Source of the DNA: Bacteroidota bacterium
GTDB taxonomy: Bacteria > Bacteroidota > Bacteroidia > Bacteroidales > Lentimicrobiaceae
Length of the DNA: 64,000 bases
Direction of reading: 5' to 3'
Assembly (NCBI GenBank): GCA_023441805.1
Contig: JAEZNO010000004.1
Span: 1-64,000 of the forward strand
The notes beneath the pieces were generated by a model. That model had not been told where the DNA came from and ran no database searches. It was given only the letters and a program-made list of their open reading frames with translations. The number at the start of each line of letters is the position of its first letter. The first letter of the stretch is position 1. Positions 42,701 through 50,263 of this stretch are shown here, piece after piece. The translations under genes were made by a program, and so were the position numbers.

Positions 42701-44175
42701 TGTGCATATTCATCATTCATTACCAGCCCACCGGTAAATTTCCTGTTCTCGAGCTTTCCATTGATATTAATTTCATTGAACTCATTATTGAGAATTACTG
42801 CTTTTTGTATGAGCGCAGCAAGGATTACGTTATTATGATTTTTATTAAGGAATTCTCCATTCAATGATGAATTGATGCTTACAACTCCTACCTTGTCGCT
42901 TACATTAAATGTTTTCCCTAAATCCCATTCCTTAAGGTTAAACTCTCCTGAGTAGGTGAGTAGTTTTCCTTTGCCGGTGCGTAAACTGATATCAGTTTCT
43001 AATTTACCTATTGGAGTATAGAAGTTAGCTGATGACACAAAGTCATAAATAAATCCTGTAAAGAAGCCTTTAACGTCGATAGTACCTATATTCTTAAGTT
43101 CCTCGGGCAGTTGTAATGTCTTATTTCCAGGTAGTCTGATATTGCTGATATCATAATAGTCGGTCGATAGTTTTTTGACATTCAAATGGATAAAAGTCTC
43201 ATCAATGTCAGGTAATCCATCCATGGATATTTCACCATCAAATGAGGAGTTGTTGCCAAAACCGAAGTGGAATTCACGGGCTTTCAATGAGGCAACAGTA
43301 CCTTTTACATTTCCATGGAAATTGATGATATTCTGCATCCCTGAGATGCCATCTGTGAAGTACTTTAATTCATCCAGGTCAAGCATTGAGGGACTGAATT
43401 TAGCTTCAATCTTTACGCTGTCAATGAAATGGGCAAATGCATCCGGACTTTTGTATTGAAGTGTAAGCTCAGTCTGGATTTCACTTCCCGGGGTTTTAAT
43501 TTTAAGTCCTTCAGCTTTTATTAGCCCCTGATTAATAGTGAAAGCTCCAATAAGTTGATAAAGATTAAAACCTCCGGTTTCTTTGACACTCAGGTTCTTG
43601 ATATTTGCTTTTATACTATCACCTGCAAAAGCAATTTCATTTGCATGCAAATAAAGGTCAGTCAAATTCAGGTGGTCGGTATCAATAGTTTCGTTGCCCT
43701 GCTCGCGTACCGTTGTTTTATGGTCATTGTTATACCTGAATGTACAATCATCAAACCTAATATCCTTTACTGAGATTTTCCACGGTTTACTTGTCGTCTG
43801 AGATTCCCCATTAAAGTAATCAGCTAAGAAAGTATAGTTGAAGGTGCTATCGGTAGTGTACTTTTTAAGATTAATGCTTGCATCCTGTAATTCCATAGAA
43901 TTTAAATCCAGTCTTTTGTGCTTAAAATTTATCTTACGGATGTCAACTATTACTGAAGGGCTTGATACAAGTACAGAATCGTGTTTATCATAAATGGTGA
44001 ACTCTTCAATCTCAATATCCATAAACCAGGTGATATCGAATCCGCCTATTTTGACAGTAGCACCAAGCTCTGATGAAAACCAGGCAACAGTCTTTTTAGC
44101 CATCCAGGTTTGCACCTGTGGACTACGAAGAATGAGATAAGCAGCTAACAGATTGCCGGCCAATGCAATGAGCAT
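39784..44175 (-). CDS. tamB: Translocation and assembly module TamB-like protein
   Basis: The 1463-residue protein has an N-terminal membrane helix (LLAAYLILRSPQVQTWMAKK). A very long beta-rich periplasmic body leads to the C-terminal TamB/DUF490 domain (about 1090-1455), with GDYVLAEGSFMFTLGNVINRVF and FTGSPYEADIDLSAVY. TamB/AsmA-like proteins bridge the inner and outer membranes and move lipids or help assemble outer-membrane proteins. The ATG at 44175 leaves an unusually short lead. The codons just before it continue in frame as KVIKKYVVIPVL back to a stop at 44218-44220 but contain no ATG, GTG or TTG. It is divergent from tsaD. Confidence 0.92.
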   Translation of the reverse strand: MLIALAGNLLAAYLILRSPQVQTWMAKKTVAWFSSELGATVKIGGFDITWFMDIEIEEFTIYDKHDSVLVSSPSVIVDIRKINFKHKRLDLNSMELQDASINLKKYTTDSTFNYTFLADYFNGESQTTSKPWKISVKDIRFDDCTFRYNNDHKTTVREQGNETIDTDHLNLTDLYLHANEIAFAGDSIKANIKNLSVKETGGFNLYQLIGAFTINQGLIKAEGLKIKTPGSEIQTELTLQYKSPDAFAHFIDSVKIEAKFSPSMLDLDELKYFTDGISGMQNIINFHGNVKGTVASLKAREFHFGFGNNSSFDGEISMDGLPDIDETFIHLNVKKLSTDYYDISNIRLPGNKTLQLPEELKNIGTIDVKGFFTGFIYDFVSSANFYTPIGKLETDISLRTGKGKLLTYSGEFNLKEWDLGKTFNVSDKVGVVSINSSLNGEFLNKNHNNVILAALIQKAVILNNEFNEININGKLENRKFTGGLVMNDEYAHLDFNGMVDFTGSMPEMDFKATLKDAYLTKLNLWERDSTSVLTTKMDLNFKGSNIDNLLGYLRFDSTTYSEGSKDYFVDRIELTIEKINHETKKLALHSDLMDASFYGVFSFGDFYNSITNIISLYLPSVQIGEFTKQTITKDQLFDYNIQIKNAKPLTEIFLPELTLNSEASLYGSYNSAQNTIILNGRADHFNFKEIAFDKWYIKGKNYGASMQLESGASAIKLNRNDEDSKQLTRIENFAFKAFMEGDSIKYNINWNDNIVEDKDLGDISGYISFTDWPGIHSRFQKFNLKVNNRPWTAFQDNDMLIDSSTIKIPGVRILSKEQLLNLSGVISKDPADILTLNFNNLDVSNADMLINVKNVDFDGILNGAVSVRDLYKSQVIEARVEVKDFAFNKERMGDAIIESTWDHTLSALDIKTDIIYHGNVGSHKPISAKGLIYTTKRPEGNFDLDVKVFNYKLASLNPFLRGIASNINGYASGDLTLKGTFDKPSVTGELELKRTQMKIDYLNVTYSFADKVTAEEGLIQVKDVAVYDSLGNSGILNFALRHNNFRDIRLNLDIAANKMNVLNTSYKDNNLFYGKAFGTGNVNISGSLKDISIKVDASSENNTLVYIPINLAVDAEENNFIKFKSLNEGQEEVRNEYIPKVSGTDVTMNLKVTPSANMQLFLPENIGNIKGNGRGDIQIGVNKQGDLSMYGDYVLAEGSFMFTLGNVINRVFDIRSGSTISFTGSPYEADIDLSAVYRLKASLKGLTEDYSGTSVPVDCIIRLKNDLYNPDISFSINLPEANNELNQLVFAEIDTSNQVIMTQQIVSLLVLKTFAFNRTPDITTSVSSSSIEVLTDQLSNMLSQIIKDVDIGVKYRTGDATLTDEEVEVALSTNLFNDRVSIDGNVGMYTQGTTENASNIVGDVVIDVKITPDGRFRIKAFNKSNPFEMSALPYSQYKQGIGVYYRYEFDRISDIFNRKRKKR

Positions 44176-44305
44176 TAGAACCGGAATAACTACGTACTTT
44201 TTGATAACTTTGCCCGTTTATTTTTTAACTCAGCACACAAAGATTATGCAACAAGTTGCAAAAGTCTGAAAATTTACTTTTTAATCATACTAATTAGACA
44301 GTTTA

Positions 44306-45316
44306 GTGAACTATATACTTGGAATCGAGTCATCGTGCGATGATACTTCAGCAGCAGTGTTAAGAGATACAACTTTATGCTCCAATGTTATTGCAAATCA
44401 ATCAGTGCATAATAAATTTGGAGGTGTTGTACCTGAATTAGCATCGCGTGCTCATCAACAGAATATTATTCCTGTAGTTGAACTTGCCTTACAAAATGCC
44501 GGGATCAGGAAGGAAGATTTGTCGGCTGTTGCTTTCACCCGCGGCCCTGGTCTGTTAGGTTCCTTACTAGTCGGAACATCTTTTGCAAAGTCGTTTTCCT
44601 GGGCGCTTGGTATTCCTCTTATTGAGGTTAATCATATGGAGGCTCATGTTCTGGCACATTTTATTAATAATGAAAGTAATCAAAAACAGGTACCATCATT
44701 TCCATTTTTATGTTTGACTGTTTCGGGAGGGCATACTCAGATAGTTAAAATGAATGATCATTTTTCAATGGAAGTCATTGGAGCAACTATAGATGATGCA
44801 GCAGGGGAGGCATTTGATAAAGCCGCCAAAATAATGGGACTTCCTTATCCCGGAGGGCCTTTGATAGATAAATATGCAAAAGAAGGAAATCCTGATGCTT
44901 TTGTGTTTTCAAAGCCTTCTATCAGTGGACTAAACTATAGTTTCAGCGGATTGAAGACTTCATTCTTATACACAATAAGAGATTATCTCAAAAAGGATCC
45001 TGATTTTATAAATAAGAATCTGAATGATTTGGCTGCCAGTATACAAAAGGCAATAATATCCACTCTAATGAAAAAACTGGAGTTGGCGGTTAAAGAGACG
45101 GGAATTAAGCAAATAGCCATTGCAGGAGGGGTTTCGGCTAACTCAGGTTTAAGGGAGGCTATTCTGAATAAGGTAAACAGCGGATGGTCTGTTTTTATTC
45201 CTGAGTTTCAGTTTACAACTGATAATGCAGCTATGATAGCAATTGCCGGGTATTTTAAGTTATTAAGAAAGGAGTTTACTGATCTTTCAGCTGCTCCTTT
45301 CTCACGTTCTAATTAA
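44306..45316 (+). CDS. tsaD: tRNA N6-adenosine threonylcarbamoyltransferase
   Basis: The 336-residue Kae1/TsaD protein transfers threonylcarbamoyl to A37 of ANN-reading tRNAs. The N-terminal LGIESSCDDTSAAVL, metal ligands His110 and His114 in NHMEAHVLAH, the SGGHTQIV loop and the DDAAGEAFDKAAK motif are all present. The start is a GTG; no in-frame ATG lies upstream and the N terminus fits the family exactly. It is divergent from tamB with 130 bases between and converges on the lipoprotein gene with 20 bases between stops. Confidence 0.97.
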   Translation: MNYILGIESSCDDTSAAVLRDTTLCSNVIANQSVHNKFGGVVPELASRAHQQNIIPVVELALQNAGIRKEDLSAVAFTRGPGLLGSLLVGTSFAKSFSWALGIPLIEVNHMEAHVLAHFINNESNQKQVPSFPFLCLTVSGGHTQIVKMNDHFSMEVIGATIDDAAGEAFDKAAKIMGLPYPGGPLIDKYAKEGNPDAFVFSKPSISGLNYSFSGLKTSFLYTIRDYLKKDPDFINKNLNDLAASIQKAIISTLMKKLELAVKETGIKQIAIAGGVSANSGLREAILNKVNSGWSVFIPEFQFTTDNAAMIAIAGYFKLLRKEFTDLSAAPFSRSN

Positions 45317-45336
45317 AATTAATTGGATTATTTCAG

Positions 45337-46179
45337 TTACTCAGTTTCAGTTATTTCAGTGAAAGGATCCCACTTCAGTTTCTTCAATAAGCGATATTCG
45401 TAATTGTAAGTGTACCGCTTTTTTGTTGACGTACCTGCCGGTAAATTCTTTGCTATATAATCATTTAATAGGTAATCAAATAACCACTGAGCATGTCTGA
45501 ATCCCAATGTAAAGGCTGAACTATATAGCTTTTCAACCGATAAACTGTCAATAGAATAATTGTATTCAAATTCATCTGCTAAAGGATAGTAAACAAAATA
45601 CCCCTTGAAGTCATCATATATCATCTGACTACTGTAAAGCATGTTGTAATCAGATTTTTCATGATTGAGTTTGGTGATTTTAATCCAGTTATTAAGGTTA
45701 ATAGCGGTGATATAAATAGCATTAGGATTAGAAGAAGCTGAATCGTAAGAAGTTTGGTCGCTTATGGAGTCATAAAACTCTTCAAGCTGTATTTGAGCTA
45801 TATTAAAGATATAAGCCTGCTCGCCATTATCGAGGAAGTCACTTGCATCATTGTCTTCATAGACAGGAATCTTTAAGTACTCGAATCCTTTTTCCAATCC
45901 TGCAATAAAATGACCAATGTAAACAGAATCCTCGCAAAACTGAATAATATCACTGTTAAAATAGGCTATTGAGTCTATCACATTCTGTGACAGTGCATTA
46001 AAATTCTCAATATCCGGAATCTTAAAGCTGGATTTATATACAAAATCAGGTGCAATCAACATTATTGCACCTGGTTTCTTATCCTTAATAAATTGTTCAG
46101 CTAACTTATGTTCAACACTGCACGAACCTAGCAGTATTATTGCCACTATTGTAAGAATTAGGTGATTAACTTTGTTCAT
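45337..46179 (-). CDS. Lipoprotein of unknown function coupled to the flavodiiron gene
   Basis: The 280-residue protein has a lipoprotein signal with lipobox LLGSC (Cys20). The rest is rich in Tyr, Asp and Asn with no motif I recognise. Visible stretches are KPGAIMLIAPDFVYKSSFKIPD after the signal and LGFRHAQWLFDYLLNDYIA near residue 230. It starts inside the end of the flavodiiron gene (14-base overlap), so the two are probably co-translated. Proteins of this look occur in Bacteroidota, but I cannot assign a function. Confidence 0.75.
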   Translation of the reverse strand: MNKVNHLILTIVAIILLGSCSVEHKLAEQFIKDKKPGAIMLIAPDFVYKSSFKIPDIENFNALSQNVIDSIAYFNSDIIQFCEDSVYIGHFIAGLEKGFEYLKIPVYEDNDASDFLDNGEQAYIFNIAQIQLEEFYDSISDQTSYDSASSNPNAIYITAINLNNWIKITKLNHEKSDYNMLYSSQMIYDDFKGYFVYYPLADEFEYNYSIDSLSVEKLYSSAFTLGFRHAQWLFDYLLNDYIAKNLPAGTSTKKRYTYNYEYRLLKKLKWDPFTEITETE

Positions 46180-47407
46180 GTGGTGTTAAATTCTGAATTG
46201 AGGCAGCTCTATCAAGGATTGCTTTGCCAAACTCCTTCCCAAATTCATAGCTTTTAATCAGGTCATCCTCGTGAGGTGTAAATTTAAAAAATAATGGTTG
46301 ACCCACAATCTTTAATTTCAAGTTTACGAGATTGTTCTCAATGATCTTTGCGCCTTCACCACTCCATCCATATGAGCCAAAAGTACCTGCCAGCTTACCC
46401 TGGTCACGAATTGGGTTTATTAATGCAAATAATTGATAAATCTGCAAAAGGATATTCTGATTAATAGTAGGTGATCCGATTACAAATCCTGATGCTTTTG
46501 AAAGATGATCTTCAATTTCTTCAAAACCCATGGTTTCGATATCACAAACATGGACTTCAATGTCACCTGCACTTCTGATTCCTTCTGCAATACCGTAGGC
46601 AAATGTGCGTGTGTTCTGATATGCTGAGACAAACGGGATGAAGACTCGGTTCCTTACCGGGTCACCCAAAGCTTCTTTAGCAAGTTTTTCTGACAGGGCA
46701 ACTCTCTCCTTCCATGTAGTTCTAAGTATTGGTCCATGACCTGTACAGATTGTATCAATATCAAGGTTTCTGATTTTCTCAATAGCCCTGAGCATGAACT
46801 TACTGTATGGCTTCAGAATGACATCAAAATAGTACTTGAAAGCATCATCATAAGGTCCGGTCAGATCATCATACATTGCATCGTGACAAAAATGAGCACC
46901 AAATGAATCACATGTAAAGAGTAATTTGTCTTCTACCAGGTAAGTATAGATTGAGTCAGGCCAATGAAGGTTAGGGGCACTGATGAACTTTAATGTTTTA
47001 TTGCCCAGTGAGAGGGTATCACCATCTTTTACCTGTAAGGATTTAAAGTCATGCCCAAGCATATCCTTAAGATATCTGATCGCATTTCCACTACCTACAA
47101 CAATAGCTTCGGGTGCCAGTTCGAGCAATGTTTGCACATTACCTGAATGGTCAGGTTCGGTGTGGTCAAGAATGATGTACTTAAAATCAGCAGGATTAAT
47201 CAGTGAGTTTATCTTGTTGAGGTACGTCTCACGAAATCTTTCTTTGACTGTTTCAATAACAGCTATTTTTTCAGCATTTATCAGATAGGAATTATAGGTA
47301 GTTCCATACTTTGTCTGCATCACAACATCAAAAGTGATGATGTCATAATCCAAAACACCAATCCATTTTACATCTTTACTTACGTCAAGTACTTTTGTGT
47401 CAATCAT
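46166..47407 (-). CDS. Flavodiiron protein (A-type flavoprotein)
   Basis: The 413-residue protein combines a metallo-beta-lactamase-like diiron domain (1-250) with a flavodoxin-like FMN domain (about 255-400). The iron ligands are in DHTEPDHSGN (His82, Glu84, Asp86, His87), APNLHWPDS, TCDSFGAH and TGHGPI. These enzymes reduce O2 to water or NO to N2O and protect anaerobes. There is no rubredoxin or reductase extension, so electrons must come from separate carriers. It is co-transcribed with a lipoprotein gene that overlaps its end, and parC lies 43 bases upstream. Confidence 0.95.
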   Translation of the reverse strand: MIDTKVLDVSKDVKWIGVLDYDIITFDVVMQTKYGTTYNSYLINAEKIAVIETVKERFRETYLNKINSLINPADFKYIILDHTEPDHSGNVQTLLELAPEAIVVGSGNAIRYLKDMLGHDFKSLQVKDGDTLSLGNKTLKFISAPNLHWPDSIYTYLVEDKLLFTCDSFGAHFCHDAMYDDLTGPYDDAFKYYFDVILKPYSKFMLRAIEKIRNLDIDTICTGHGPILRTTWKERVALSEKLAKEALGDPVRNRVFIPFVSAYQNTRTFAYGIAEGIRSAGDIEVHVCDIETMGFEEIEDHLSKASGFVIGSPTINQNILLQIYQLFALINPIRDQGKLAGTFGSYGWSGEGAKIIENNLVNLKLKIVGQPLFFKFTPHEDDLIKSYEFGKEFGKAILDRAASIQNLTPHEQS

Positions 47408-47450
47408 TTCTAATGTATTCTTATTATAGTTCAGTATATAGTGTTATTCT

Positions 47451-50192
47451 CTAAAAATCCAGAGTCATCTGCTTGGCTTCATCATCCTTATCGTCCTTCT
47501 TCTGGTTTTGTTCATTCATTTCTTCAGCAGATATATCCGTATCTTTCGGACGAGGCCTTACAGGTAATTCTATTTCTATTCCTTTTGGTAATAAATCTTC
47601 TTCAGGAAACAAAACCTGATCATTATCTTCATTCTCAGTGTTTTCAACTGGAGGCACATAGGGCAATGGATCCATCATAACTATTTTCTTAATCCTATAT
47701 ATGGTCATCCTCTTACCTTTTGCCCTGAAGCTCTTTACCTCAATAAACTGCGATGCTTCGATGGTCTCATCAGGAATCACACGATTATTAAGCTTTTCAT
47801 CAAAGATCATTTTGAATACCGGAAGCCAGTCAGTCGTTACCTGAATGAGTTTAGACTCAGGATCTTCATTCAGGAAGCCTGTTTTCTTGTCAGTAACTTC
47901 AACCTGAAAACGTTTTAAGTAATACGACTGCTTTGTGCCATGATAATAAATCGCAGTAACAGGCTTTTCAGGGATGAACTTCTCTATTATAACCAGATCT
48001 TCATCAAAATGAGTAGAAAGATCATAATTATACAGTCGGTATTCGCCTGATTGCATAATGGTTAGAATTTTATCGTCACCTGAGAAAGCACCAAGATGCC
48101 GACCTCGCGATTCAGTGTTTAATCTTTTAATTGACTCATCGAACCATATGTCTCTGGCTCCAAGGGTTGATAAACCGGCTTCTGATAAGGTAATCTTCTT
48201 AACAGGATGCTTTGTAAGAATATTCCCCTGTGATGCTCTCCCTTTTATAATCAGATCTGTGAAATTGTAATCGAAGGCAGTCTTCTTAATGCGTGGTCCC
48301 GGCTTCAGGTATACACGGATAATCTCAGCCTCGCCGTTAGGATTTGAGGTAAAGTATAGAATTCGTGATCCTGTTTTTCCTTTCGTTACATAGTATTCCT
48401 TATCTCTGCTAACACCGGTGACTGCAAATCTCTTCACATAAGCAGGGCCTGATTTCCCATCCTGATACACAAGATTGTATATTGTCCTATCGTCATTCTT
48501 CCTGAAAACATCAATGTGTATTACATTTTCACCTACAAAGACCTTCTCTGTAACTTTGGTTACTATAAATGTGCCGTCTTCTCTGAATACAATGATATCA
48601 TCAATATCAGAGCAATCGCACACAAATTCTTCCTTCTTCAGTGAAGTACCTGCGAAGCCTTCTCTTCTGTTTACATAAAGTTTTTGGGTTGCGGCTGCAA
48701 CCATTACAGCTTCAATAGTATCAAAGCTTCTTAATTCAGTCTTGCGTTCTCGGCCCTTACCATACTTACGTCTGATATTTCTATAGTACTCAATAGCATA
48801 TTCGGTAAGATTATCAAGATAATGTTCCACCTGAGCCTTCTCATCGGAGAGGTTTTTCATCATTTCCTCAGCCTTGAAGGTGTTGTATTTAGAGATACGC
48901 TTAATTTTTATTTCTGTAAGTCGCAGAATATCATCAGTTGTTATTTCCCTGTAGAAAGTTGATTTATATGGGTCGAGACTTTTGTCAATAGTATCAAGGG
49001 CTTCTTCCCAGCTTTTACTCTCTTCAATTTTATGATATATTCTGTTCTCAATAAAAATCTGTTCAAGTGAAGCATAAAGCAGACTTTCGAGAAGTTCATT
49101 ACGACGAATTTGTAACTCTAGTTTCAGCAGTTCAACAGTATTCTTCGTTGATTCTCTGAGAATGTCCTTAACACTTGCAAATCGTGGTTTTCCATCCTGG
49201 ATGACACAGTTATTGGGCGATATTGAAACTTCACAATCAGTAAAAGCAAAGAGGGCATCTATAGTGGTGTCCGGTGATACTCCCGGAGCCAGATGTATCA
49301 GAATTTCAACATTGCCGGCTGTATTGTCGTCAATCTTGCGAATCTTGATTTTGCCCTTTTCGTTTGCCGAAATTATAGTATCAATCAAACTGCCAGTTGT
49401 CGTACCAAATGGAATTTCAGTTATTACAAGCGTTTTCTTGTCCAGTTGACTAATCCTTGCGCGTAATCGTACTTTACCCCCCCTCAGGCCTTCATTGTAT
49501 TTTGAGCAATCCGCCAATCCACCGGTCGGAAAATCAGGGTATAATTCAAAATCTTTATCCTGTAAGATCTTTATCGAAGAATCAATCAGTTCAATGAAGT
49601 TATGAGGTAGGATACGTGAAGCCAGTCCAACAGCAATACCTTCAACGCCTTGTGCAAGCAGCAAAGGGAATTTCACAGGAAGAGTTACCGGTTCTTTGTT
49701 TCGACCGTCGTATGATAGCTTCCATTTTGTGGTTTTGGGATTAAAGACGACTTCCTTGGCAAACTTACTTAGACGGGCTTCAATATAACGCGGTGCAGCT
49801 GCACTGTCACCTGTAAGGATATTACCCCAGTTTCCCTGTGTATCTATTAGAAGGTCTTTCTGACCTAACTGAACCAGCGCATCACCAATTGAGGCATCTC
49901 CATGAGGATGGTACTTCATGGTGTGCCCAATGATGTTAGCCACTTTATTGTAGCGACCGTCATCCAGTTCGCTCATCGAATGTAATATACGTCTCTGTAC
50001 AGGTTTCAAACCATCTATGACCTCAGGTACTGCTCGTTCGAGTATTACATAAGATGCATAGTCCAGAAACCAGTTCTCGTACATGCCTGAGAGCTGTATG
50101 GTTTTATGAAGCTCAACTACTTCAGAGGATTGGACTTCCGGGGCTTCTTCTGATGTGTTTTCCTGATTAGTTAATTCAAGATCGTCTGACAT
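47451..50192 (-). CDS. parC: DNA topoisomerase IV subunit A
   Basis: The 913-residue protein is a type IIA topoisomerase breakage-reunion subunit. The catalytic tyrosine lies in AAAPRYIEARLSKFA. RILHSMSELDDGRYNKVANIIGHTMKYHPHGDASIGDALV is the quinolone-region helix, shown here only for orientation in its first part (RILHSMSELDD). The C-terminal propeller lacks the GyrA box (QRRGGKG), so it is ParC and not GyrA. The tail is acidic and Gln-rich. The partner parE is not in the window. It lies 71 bases after the BatA-like gene and 43 before the flavodiiron gene. Confidence 0.93.
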   Translation of the reverse strand: MSDDLELTNQENTSEEAPEVQSSEVVELHKTIQLSGMYENWFLDYASYVILERAVPEVIDGLKPVQRRILHSMSELDDGRYNKVANIIGHTMKYHPHGDASIGDALVQLGQKDLLIDTQGNWGNILTGDSAAAPRYIEARLSKFAKEVVFNPKTTKWKLSYDGRNKEPVTLPVKFPLLLAQGVEGIAVGLASRILPHNFIELIDSSIKILQDKDFELYPDFPTGGLADCSKYNEGLRGGKVRLRARISQLDKKTLVITEIPFGTTTGSLIDTIISANEKGKIKIRKIDDNTAGNVEILIHLAPGVSPDTTIDALFAFTDCEVSISPNNCVIQDGKPRFASVKDILRESTKNTVELLKLELQIRRNELLESLLYASLEQIFIENRIYHKIEESKSWEEALDTIDKSLDPYKSTFYREITTDDILRLTEIKIKRISKYNTFKAEEMMKNLSDEKAQVEHYLDNLTEYAIEYYRNIRRKYGKGRERKTELRSFDTIEAVMVAAATQKLYVNRREGFAGTSLKKEEFVCDCSDIDDIIVFREDGTFIVTKVTEKVFVGENVIHIDVFRKNDDRTIYNLVYQDGKSGPAYVKRFAVTGVSRDKEYYVTKGKTGSRILYFTSNPNGEAEIIRVYLKPGPRIKKTAFDYNFTDLIIKGRASQGNILTKHPVKKITLSEAGLSTLGARDIWFDESIKRLNTESRGRHLGAFSGDDKILTIMQSGEYRLYNYDLSTHFDEDLVIIEKFIPEKPVTAIYYHGTKQSYYLKRFQVEVTDKKTGFLNEDPESKLIQVTTDWLPVFKMIFDEKLNNRVIPDETIEASQFIEVKSFRAKGKRMTIYRIKKIVMMDPLPYVPPVENTENEDNDQVLFPEEDLLPKGIEIELPVRPRPKDTDISAEEMNEQNQKKDDKDDEAKQMTLDF

Positions 50193-50263
50193 TCTTTACT
50201 TCCTTGTTTCCTGTTTTGAATGTTCCCGTTGAGTTTATTGCTCAATCTGTAAACTTAGTGATT

